Program-made: the position numbers and the translations under genes
Part shown: positions 1 through 5,213 of the stretch, in pieces
Layout of the letters: every line of letters starts with the position of its first letter
Numbering within the stretch: the first letter of the stretch is position 1
From: Rhodoferax sp.
GTDB lineage: Bacteria > Pseudomonadota > Gammaproteobacteria > Burkholderiales > Burkholderiaceae
Assembly: GCA_028292075.1 (NCBI GenBank)
Contig: JAQGNA010000595.1
Coordinates: forward strand, 1-6,047
Direction: 5' to 3'
Length of the DNA: 6,047 bases
Notes under the pieces: generated by a model
What the model was told of the DNA's origin: nothing
The model's database searches: none
The model's input: the letters and a program-made list of their open reading frames with translations, nothing else

Positions 1-297
1 CCGTTTGGGAAGAAGGTCTGCATGGGCCTGTCGCTGGTGCTCATGCTCGGCTGCCTCTGGCTGCTCTTTAAGGGCTCGTACGACCAGACCCTCATCAACT
101 GGGAGACCACCAGCGCGGTGATGGAGGGATCGGTCAGCTACTTCTACGCCTCGGGCCTGGTGTTCGCGGTGCTGGCGGCGCCCATCCTCCTGAGCAAGCT
201 GTGGATGCTGCTGACCGGCCAGCTCGACGCCGATCACCTGGTGCTGATGCAGGAATCCGAAGAAGCGCCGCATGCCGGCGGCAACAGCGCCCCCTGA
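1..297 (+). CDS. TRAP transporter small permease (DctQ family), 5'-truncated
   Basis: This is the C-terminal 98 residues of the small membrane subunit of a tripartite ATP-independent periplasmic (TRAP) transporter; its start lies before the window. The frame is open from base 1 and ends at TGA 295-297. Two hydrophobic segments are visible, one around MGLSLVLMLGCLWLLF (from base 22) and one around YASGLVFAVLAAPILL, separated by a polar loop with the sequence INWETTSAVMEG. This matches the third and fourth helices of DctQ proteins, which usually have four helices and about 160-200 residues. The tail after the last helix is polar and acidic. DctQ subunits bind the large DctM subunit and are needed for Na+-coupled uptake of organic acids. 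The identification rests mainly on the helix pattern and on the DctM gene starting 13 nt downstream; DctQ sequences are poorly conserved. The ATG at base 22 is an internal methionine, not the start. Confidence 0.85.
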   Translation, partial: PFGKKVCMGLSLVLMLGCLWLLFKGSYDQTLINWETTSAVMEGSVSYFYASGLVFAVLAAPILLSKLWMLLTGQLDADHLVLMQESEEAPHAGGNSAP

Positions 298-310
298 AGA
301 AGAACGAACC

Positions 311-1588
311 ATGACCATCACCATCTTTCTCGGCTCCATGCTGGCCGCCATGGCGCTCGGCGTGCCCATCGCCTTCTCGCTGCTGCTGTGCGGCGCCGCA
401 CTCATGTGGCACCTCGACATGTTCGACGCGCAGATCCTGGCGCAGAACGTCATCAACGGCGCCGACAGCTTTCCGCTGCTGGCCGTGCCCTTCTTCATGC
501 TGGCGGGCGAGATCATGAATGCGGGCGGCCTGTCGCGCCGCATCGTGAACTTCGCCATGGCGCTGGTCGGCCACATCAAGGGCGGGTTGGGCTACGTGAC
601 CATTCTGGCGGCGGTGATCCTTGCCTCGCTGTCGGGTTCGGCGGTGGCCGATGCCGCGGCGCTCACGGCCTTGCTGCTCCCCATGATGGTGGCCGCCGGC
701 CACGACAAGGCACGCTCGGCCGGGCTCATTGCCTCGGCCGGCATCATCGCCCCCATCATTCCGCCGAGCATCGGCTTCGTGATCTTCGGCGTGGCCGCCA
801 ACGTGTCGATCTCCAAGCTGTTCATGGCTGGCATCTTCCCGGGCGTGTGGCTGGCCGTGGCGCTGGTCTTCACCTGGTGGTACCTGGTGCGCAAGGAGGT
901 GGTGCAGCCGCCGCCGCGCAAGACCGGCGGCGAAGTGCTGCAGGCCCTGCGCCTTGCCACCTGGGCGCTGGTGCTGCCGTTCATCATCGTGTTCGGGCTG
1001 AAGTTCGGCGTGTTCACGCCCACCGAGGCCGCCGTCGTGGCCGCGGTGTATTCGCTGTTCGTCTCGACCGTGATCTACCGCGAGCTCAAGCTGAAAGACC
1101 TGGTGCCGCTGTTCGTCTCGGCCGCCAAGACCTGCGCGGTGGTCATGTTCCTGGTGGCCGCCGCCATGGTGTCGGCCTGGCTCATCACCGTGGCCAACCT
1201 GCCGGCCCAGGTGGTGGCGCTGCTCGAGCCACTGCTCGACAGCCCGCGCCTGCTGATGCTGGCGATCATGGTGCTCACCATGGTGGTCGGCACCGCGCTC
1301 GACATGACGCCCACCATCTTGCTGCTGACGCCGGTGCTGATGCCGGTGGTCAAGGCCGCGGGCATCGACCCGGTCTACTTCGGCGTGCTGTTCATCATCA
1401 ACAACGCCATCGGCCTCATCACCCCGCCGGTGGGCACCGTTCTCAACGCGGTGGCAGGCGTCGGCAAGATCAGCATGGACGAAGTCACCAAGGGCGTGAT
1501 CCCTTTCATGATCGCCCAGTTCCTCATCATGTTCCTGATGGTCGCCTTCCCTTCGCTCGTGATGGTGCCGGCCCGCTGGTTCTATTGA
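311..1588 (+). CDS. TRAP transporter large permease (DctM family)
   Basis: This 425-residue inner-membrane protein is the transport-catalysing subunit of a TRAP system, moving an organic acid with Na+ after delivery by a periplasmic binding protein. The length is typical of DctM. About a dozen hydrophobic segments span the protein. Family signatures are in order: PFFMLAGEIMNAGG (60-73), SGSAVADAAAL (108-118), IIAPIIPPSIGFVIFG (145-160), FTPTEAA (235-241), GTALDMTPTILLLTP (327-341) and NNAIGLITPPVGTVLN (364-379). The start was placed at ATG 311 because translation from there begins MTITIFLGSM, straight into the first helix as is usual in this family. An upstream in-frame start at 272 would overlap the preceding gene and add a hydrophilic 13-residue leader. 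A purine-rich GAAGAAG lies at 296-302, a weak ribosome site that overlaps the upstream stop codon, so translation is probably coupled to the DctQ gene. The substrate cannot be read from this subunit; the neighbours suggest shikimate, quinate or a related acid. Confidence 0.95.
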   Translation: MTITIFLGSMLAAMALGVPIAFSLLLCGAALMWHLDMFDAQILAQNVINGADSFPLLAVPFFMLAGEIMNAGGLSRRIVNFAMALVGHIKGGLGYVTILAAVILASLSGSAVADAAALTALLLPMMVAAGHDKARSAGLIASAGIIAPIIPPSIGFVIFGVAANVSISKLFMAGIFPGVWLAVALVFTWWYLVRKEVVQPPPRKTGGEVLQALRLATWALVLPFIIVFGLKFGVFTPTEAAVVAAVYSLFVSTVIYRELKLKDLVPLFVSAAKTCAVVMFLVAAAMVSAWLITVANLPAQVVALLEPLLDSPRLLMLAIMVLTMVVGTALDMTPTILLLTPVLMPVVKAAGIDPVYFGVLFIINNAIGLITPPVGTVLNAVAGVGKISMDEVTKGVIPFMIAQFLIMFLMVAFPSLVMVPARWFY

Positions 1589-1601
1589 CCGACCAGGACA
1601 C

Positions 1602-1634
1602 GTCCGGGCGCGACTCGTTGCGCCACGTCCGGAC
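1602..1634 (+). other. Imperfect GC-rich hairpin between dctM- and dctP-type genes
   Basis: The inner stem GGCGC (1607-1611) pairs with GCGCC (1620-1624) around an 8-nt loop. The outer stem GTCCG (1602-1606) pairs with CGGAC (1630-1634), leaving a 5-nt bulge at 1625-1629. No U-run follows, so a classical terminator is unlikely. It may be an mRNA stability or processing element separating the permease genes from the binding-protein gene, or it may be chance in GC-rich DNA. The same stretch carries the 9-base direct repeat CACGTCCGG at 1599-1607 and 1624-1632. No convincing promoter was seen in the rest of the 125-nt gap. Confidence 0.3.
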
Positions 1635-1665
1635 CCGCTGCCATCCCGCGCACAGCCGACCCAAG

Positions 1666-1694
1666 CCTTCCTCACTTTCTGTTGACCTTCCTCA
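1666..1694 (+). repeat. Short pyrimidine-rich direct repeat ahead of the dctP-type gene
   Basis: CCTTCCTCA occurs at 1666-1674 and again at 1686-1694, exactly 20 bases apart, and both copies are followed by similar CT-rich sequence. The second copy ends just before the AGGAGA ribosome site at 1702-1707. It is visible in the sequence, but no function can be assigned and it may be simple low-complexity sequence. Confidence 0.3.
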
Positions 1695-1701
1695 TTTCTC
1701 C

Positions 1702-1707
1702 AGGAGA
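1702..1707 (+). promoter_or_regulatory. Ribosome binding site AGGAGA for the dctP-type gene
   Basis: AGGAGA lies 6 nt before ATG 1714. It is a strong Shine-Dalgarno sequence and fixes the start of the substrate-binding protein, which then begins with a proper signal peptide. It is stronger than the site of the permease gene, consistent with the higher expression often needed for a periplasmic binding protein. Confidence 0.75.
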
Positions 1708-1713
1708 CATTCC

Positions 1714-2721
1714 ATGAAACGCGCCTTCCTCAAGACCCTCGTCGCCACCCTGGCCCTGGCCGCCTTCGGCACCGCTTCGGCCCAGGCCATCGGCGAACGC
1801 ACGCTCAAGTTCACCACCCAGAACCCCAAGGGTCATCCACTGGTGATGGGCATGGAAAAGTTTGCCGAGATCGTCACCGCCAAGTCCGGCGGCTAGGTCA
1901 AGGTCAACCTGTTTCCCGGCGGCGTGCTGGGCGGCGACGCGCCGGTGGTGTCGGCCATGCAGGGCGGCACCATCGAGATGGCGGTCATGAACTCGAGCTA
2001 CCTCGCCGGCCAGGTGAAGGAGTTCGCGGTGTACGACTTCCCCTTCATGTTCACCAGCAGCAAGGAAGCCGACGCCGTGGTCGACGGCCCCTTCGGCAAG
2101 CAGATGCATGCCCGCCTCGATGCCAAGGGCGTGGTCGGCCTGGCCTACTGGGAGCTCGGCTTCCGCAACATCAGCAACAACAAGCGCGCGATCAACAAGG
2201 TGGAAGACATCGCCGGCCTGAAGCTGCGCGTGATCCCCACGCCGATCAACGTCGACTGGGTGAAAACGCTGGGTGCCAACCCCACGCCGATGACCTTCGG
2301 CGAGGTCTACTCGGCGCTGGAGCAGGGCGCCATCGACGGCCAGGAAAACCCGGTCACGGTGATCGCGGCCAACAAGCTGTACGAAGTGCAGAAGTACCTC
2401 ACGCTCACCAACCACCAGTACAACCCGCAGTCGGTGCTGATCAGCAAGAAGTTCTGGGACACGCTGAACCCGGCCGAGAAAAAGCTGCTGGGTGACGCGG
2501 CGGTCGAGGCCGGCATCTACCAGCGCCAGCAGGCCCGTGCACAGGCCACCACCGCGCTCGAGGCGGTCAAGAAGGGCGGCATGCAGGTCAACGAACTCTC
2601 GCCCGCCGAGCTCGCCAAGATGCGCGAGAAGATGCGCCCGGTCATCGCCAAGTTCGGCGTGAGCGTGGGCCAGGACGTGGTCAAGGAACTGCAGGACGCC
2701 ATCGCCAAGGCACCGAAGTAA
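1714..2721 (+). pseudogene. TRAP transporter substrate-binding protein (DctP family), interrupted by in-frame TAG
   Basis: The frame from ATG 1714 to TAA 2719-2721 would encode a 335-residue periplasmic solute receptor, the usual DctP length, but codon 61 (1894-1896) is TAG. Residues 1-25 form a Sec signal peptide with Lys/Arg at the start, a hydrophobic Leu/Ala core and an ASAQA cleavage region. Mature residues before the stop (TLKFTTQNPKGHP) and after it (VKVNLFPGGVLGGDAP) are both typical DctP sequence. Later landmarks are YWELGFRNISN, GLKLRVIPTP with Arg172 at the position that holds the substrate carboxylate in this family, and ALEQGAIDGQENP (201-213). The frame is otherwise intact, so one substitution, for example from Lys AAG or Gln CAG, explains the stop. 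As written only a 60-residue fragment is made. It is either a recently inactivated gene or a sequence error. A GTG restart at 1924 lacks a signal peptide and a good ribosome site, so it would not rescue export. Confidence 0.9.
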
Positions 2722-2734
2722 GCGGCATATCAGG

Positions 2735-2761
2735 GCGGCCCGCCGACCCGCGGCGGGCCGC
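2735..2761 (+). terminator. Perfect 11-bp GC hairpin after the dctP-type gene; possible attenuator or processing stem
   Basis: The arm GCGGCCCGCCG (2735-2745) pairs perfectly with CGGCGGGCCGC (2751-2761) around a 5-nt loop, ACCCG. It begins 13 nt after the dctP-type stop codon and 41 nt before the AroQ start. The stem is very stable, but the sequence after it has no U-run on either strand, so it is not a textbook intrinsic terminator. It could reduce read-through into the enzyme genes, or protect the 3' end of the binding-protein mRNA. The rest of the 81-nt gap shows only the AroQ ribosome site and no clear promoter. Confidence 0.45.
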
Positions 2762-2802
2762 ACAATGAAGCTCTTTCAACCCACCTCCCACCGAAGGCCC
2801 CC

Positions 2803-3249
2803 ATGAAGATCCTCCTGCTGCACGGCATCAACCTCAACATGTTCGGCAAGCGCGACCCCAAGCAGTACGGCACGGTAACGCTCGACGATATCAATGCCAG
2901 CGTCACGGCGCTCGGCCAGGAACTGGGGGCCGAGGTCGAGGCCTTCCAGACCAACTTCGAAGGCGAGATGGCCGAGCGCATCCACAGGGCGCATGGCGAC
3001 GGCGTGGACGCGGTCATCATCAACGCCGGTGCCTGGACGCACTACAGCTACGGCATCCGCGATGCGCTGGCCATCCTGAAGGCGCCGATCATCGAGGTGC
3101 ACATGTCCAACATTCACGCCCGCGAGGCCTTCCGCCACCACTCGGTGCTGGCCGAGATCGCGCGCGGCCAGATCGCCGGCTTCGGCGCCGAGAGCTACCT
3201 GCTCGGCCTGCGCGCGGCCGTGGCCGCGGTGCAGGGCGCCAAGGCCTGA
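2803..3249 (+). CDS. aroQ: Type II 3-dehydroquinate dehydratase
   Basis: This 148-residue cytosolic enzyme removes water from 3-dehydroquinate to give 3-dehydroshikimate. Members normally form dodecamers. The length is standard for the type II family. Family positions present are Asn10, Arg17 and Tyr22 in the mobile catalytic loop NLNMFGKRDPKQYG (10-23), Asn74 and His80 in INAGAWTHYS (73-82), Asp87 in IRDAL, and His100, Ser102, Asn103 and Arg107 in EVHMSNIHARE. Arg111 follows in FRHHS. Equivalences to the catalytic residues of the Mycobacterium enzyme are by eye. One oddity is HGIN at 7-10 in place of the usual NGPN. The ATG at 2803 has GAAGG at 2793-2797, 5 nt upstream. The reaction serves both aromatic biosynthesis and quinate catabolism; the QuiC-type gene starting 22 nt downstream argues for the catabolic role here, as with qsuC in Corynebacterium. 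A separate biosynthetic copy probably exists elsewhere in the genome, which is an inference. Confidence 0.94.
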   Translation: MKILLLHGINLNMFGKRDPKQYGTVTLDDINASVTALGQELGAEVEAFQTNFEGEMAERIHRAHGDGVDAVIINAGAWTHYSYGIRDALAILKAPIIEVHMSNIHAREAFRHHSVLAEIARGQIAGFGAESYLLGLRAAVAAVQGAKA

Positions 3250-3258
3250 TCCACCCCC

Positions 3259-3264
3259 AGGAGA
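3259..3264 (+). promoter_or_regulatory. Ribosome binding site AGGAGA for the quiC-type gene
   Basis: AGGAGA lies 7 nt before ATG 3272 and only 9 nt after the AroQ stop codon. It supports this start for the two-domain dehydratase and indicates co-transcription with aroQ. Confidence 0.75.
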
Positions 3265-3271
3265 CCGACCC

Positions 3272-5203
3272 ATGCGCCGTTGTATCGCCACCGTTTCGCT
3301 GTCCGGCATGTTGCGCGAAAAGCTGCAGGCCGCGGCCGCGGCGCGCTTCGACGGCGTCGAGATCTTCGAGAACGACCTGCTGCAGTTCCCCGGCTCGCCG
3401 CGCGACGTGCGCCGCATCGCCGAGGACCTGGGCCTCAGCATCGACCTGTTCCAGCCGTTCCGCGACTTCGACGGCGTGAGCCCGGCGCAGCTGCTGCGCA
3501 ACCTGGAACGCGCCGAGCGCAAGTTCGACGTCATGCAGGAGCTCGGCGCACCATTGATTCTGGTGTGCACCAATGCCCAGCCGTCAGCATCGGGTGACAT
3601 CGCGTTGCTGGCCGACCAGATGCACCAGCTGGCCGAGCGCGCCGCCGCCCGCGGCCTGCGCGTGGGCTACGAGGCGCTGGCCTGGGCGCCCAAGGTCAGC
3701 CACTACTGGCAGGCCTGGGAGGTGGTCAAGAAGGCCGACCATCCGCACCTGGGCCTGGTGCTCGACAGCTTTCACACGCTGGCGCTGCGCGACGACCCGC
3801 TGCCCATCGCCCAACTGCCCGGCGAGAAGATCTTCTTCCTGCAGCTGGCCGACGCGCCGTGGATCGACACCGACGTGCTGAGCCACAGCCGCCACTACCG
3901 CTGCTTTCCCGGCCAGGGCGAGTTCGAGATGGCGAAGTTCACCGCCGCCGTGCTCGACGCCGGCTACACCGGCCCGCTGTCGCTGGAAATCTTCAACGAC
4001 GAATTCCGTGCCGCGCCGGCCCGCCCCACCGCCGCCGACGCCATGCGCTCGCTGTTGTGGCTCGAGGAACAGATGCGCGGCGTGGTCTCGCAGAAGACCG
4101 GCCAGCCGCTGGCCGACAACCGCCGCGTGTCGCTGTTCGACCCGCCGGCACCGCCCAAGCTGCACGGCTGGTCGTTCATCGAATTCGCGGTGGACGCGGC
4201 CAGCGCCGAACGCCTCGCCGCCATGCTGGCCACCATCGGCTTCCAGAAGATCGGCCGGCATCGCTCGAAGGCGGTCGATCTCTACGGCCAGGGCGAGGTG
4301 CGCGTGATCCTCAACCTCGAAGAAGACTCCTTCGCCCGCTCGTACTTCGAGACGCATGGCGTGTCGGCCTGCGCCACCGCGCTGGCCACCACCGACGCAC
4401 TGGCCGCCCTGGGCCGGGCCGAGGCGCTGGGCTGCACCCGCATGGCGGGCAGGGTAGGGCAGAACGAGCTCACCATTCCCGCCGTGCGCGCGCCGGACGG
4501 CAGCCTGCTGTACTTCTTCGACGTGCAAAGCGGCGGCGAACATGGCTTCGAGGCCGACTTCATCGTCGACGTCGCTTCGGGCGCCGGGTCCTCGGGCACG
4601 GCGTTTGGTGACCGGGCCCGCATCGACCACGTCGTGCAGGTGCTGCCCACCGGCCAGGTCGAGCCGTGGACGCTGTTCTACCGAGCCGTGCTCGGCCTGC
4701 AGCCCACCTCCACCGTGGTCATGAACGACCCCTACGGCATCATCAAGGGCCGGGTCATGGCGTCGGGCGACCGCGAGGTGCGCTACGCGCTCAACGTGTC
4801 GGAGCGCGCCAGCACCTCCACCGCGCGCACCGTCTCGCAGTTCGGCGGCGCCGGCGTGCAGCAGATCGCCGTGGCCGTGCCCGACCTCGTGGCCACGGCC
4901 CGCCGCCTGAAGGCGCTGGGCGCGAGCCTGCTGCCCGTGCCCGGAAACTACTACGACGACCTGGTCGCCAAGTACGACATCGCACCGCAGCTGCTCGACG
5001 CCATGCGCGAGTTCGGCATCTTCTACGACCGCACGGCCGACGGCGAGCTGCTGCAGCTGTACACCACGCCGTTCGACGACCGCTTCTTCTTCGGCATCAT
5101 CGAGCGGCGCGGCAACTACCAGGACTACGGCGTGGTCAACGCGCCCTTCCACCTCGCTGCATTGGCACAATGGCGAGAGGGTGGCACACCCCTTACGAAC
5201 TGA
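3272..5203 (+). CDS. quiC: 3-dehydroshikimate dehydratase fused to HPPD-like VOC domain (QuiC/QsuB type)
   Basis: This 643-residue cytosolic protein should convert 3-dehydroshikimate to protocatechuate. Residues 1 to about 270 form a xylose-isomerase-like TIM barrel with the metal-site residues Glu134 (GYEAL), Asp165 (VLDSFH), Gln191 (LQLADAP) and Glu239 (SLEIFND), which agree with those I recall for Pseudomonas putida QuiC1. HYR (208-210) and FPGQGEF (212-218) are also typical. A linker leads to a 4-hydroxyphenylpyruvate-dioxygenase-like region of paired VOC modules (about 297-425 and 448-635). The HPPD iron triad is mostly absent: His453 (IDHVV) is kept, but Gln531 (GVQQIAV) and Gly608 (FFFGIIERRG) sit where HPPD has His and Glu. 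The C-terminal half therefore looks structural or differently functional, and the usual database label of a bifunctional dioxygenase should not be taken as an activity. The total length is close to that of known QuiC/QsuB fusions. The start follows a strong AGGAGA site. The gene is flanked by dehydroquinate dehydratase and a shikimate-dehydrogenase-like gene, completing a route to protocatechuate. Confidence 0.94.
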   Translation: MRRCIATVSLSGMLREKLQAAAAARFDGVEIFENDLLQFPGSPRDVRRIAEDLGLSIDLFQPFRDFDGVSPAQLLRNLERAERKFDVMQELGAPLILVCTNAQPSASGDIALLADQMHQLAERAAARGLRVGYEALAWAPKVSHYWQAWEVVKKADHPHLGLVLDSFHTLALRDDPLPIAQLPGEKIFFLQLADAPWIDTDVLSHSRHYRCFPGQGEFEMAKFTAAVLDAGYTGPLSLEIFNDEFRAAPARPTAADAMRSLLWLEEQMRGVVSQKTGQPLADNRRVSLFDPPAPPKLHGWSFIEFAVDAASAERLAAMLATIGFQKIGRHRSKAVDLYGQGEVRVILNLEEDSFARSYFETHGVSACATALATTDALAALGRAEALGCTRMAGRVGQNELTIPAVRAPDGSLLYFFDVQSGGEHGFEADFIVDVASGAGSSGTAFGDRARIDHVVQVLPTGQVEPWTLFYRAVLGLQPTSTVVMNDPYGIIKGRVMASGDREVRYALNVSERASTSTARTVSQFGGAGVQQIAVAVPDLVATARRLKALGASLLPVPGNYYDDLVAKYDIAPQLLDAMREFGIFYDRTADGELLQLYTTPFDDRFFFGIIERRGNYQDYGVVNAPFHLAALAQWREGGTPLTN

Positions 5204-5207
5204 AGGA
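5203..5207 (+). promoter_or_regulatory. Ribosome binding site AAGGA overlapping the quiC stop codon
   Basis: AAGGA shares its first base with the quiC TGA (5201-5203) and sits 6 nt before ATG 5214. It selects ATG 5214 over an in-frame GTG at 5181, which lies inside quiC and lacks a comparable site. The overlap points to translational coupling between the dehydratase and the dehydrogenase. Confidence 0.7.
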
Positions 5208-5213
5208 CACACC

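Noticed and set aside
272..310. Upstream in-frame start for the DctM gene at base 272
   Set aside because: It would overlap the DctQ gene by 26 bases and add a hydrophilic leader not typical of DctM; ATG 311 begins directly at the first membrane helix.
134..1675. Long minus-strand open frame of 513 codons opposite the DctM gene
   Set aside because: Its translation is rich in His, Arg, Gly and Asp with no recognisable domain, as expected for the antisense of a G/C-third-position gene; the plus strand holds a clear DctM protein.
1682..1713. TTGACC at 1682-1687 as a -35 promoter element for the dctP-type gene
   Set aside because: No plausible -10 element lies 16-18 bases downstream, and that position falls in the ribosome site and start codon.
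1894..1896. Programmed recoding of TAG (pyrrolysine or similar)
   Set aside because: No related transporter is known to me to use recoding here, and nothing in the window suggests recoding machinery; a mutation or base error is simpler.
1924..2721. Restart of the binding protein at GTG 1924 as a separate 265-residue gene
   Set aside because: No good ribosome site, no signal peptide, and it would lack the first strand of the receptor fold; a broken longer gene explains the sequence better.
1672..2763. Minus-strand open frame of 363 codons opposite the DctP-type gene
   Set aside because: Low-complexity antisense product with no motif; the plus strand shows family motifs on both sides of the TAG.
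3551..3610. Short patch of less G/C-biased codons in quiC, possibly a recombination scar
   Set aside because: The stretch is only about 20 codons, the protein remains normal for the family across it, and the signal is too small to separate from chance.
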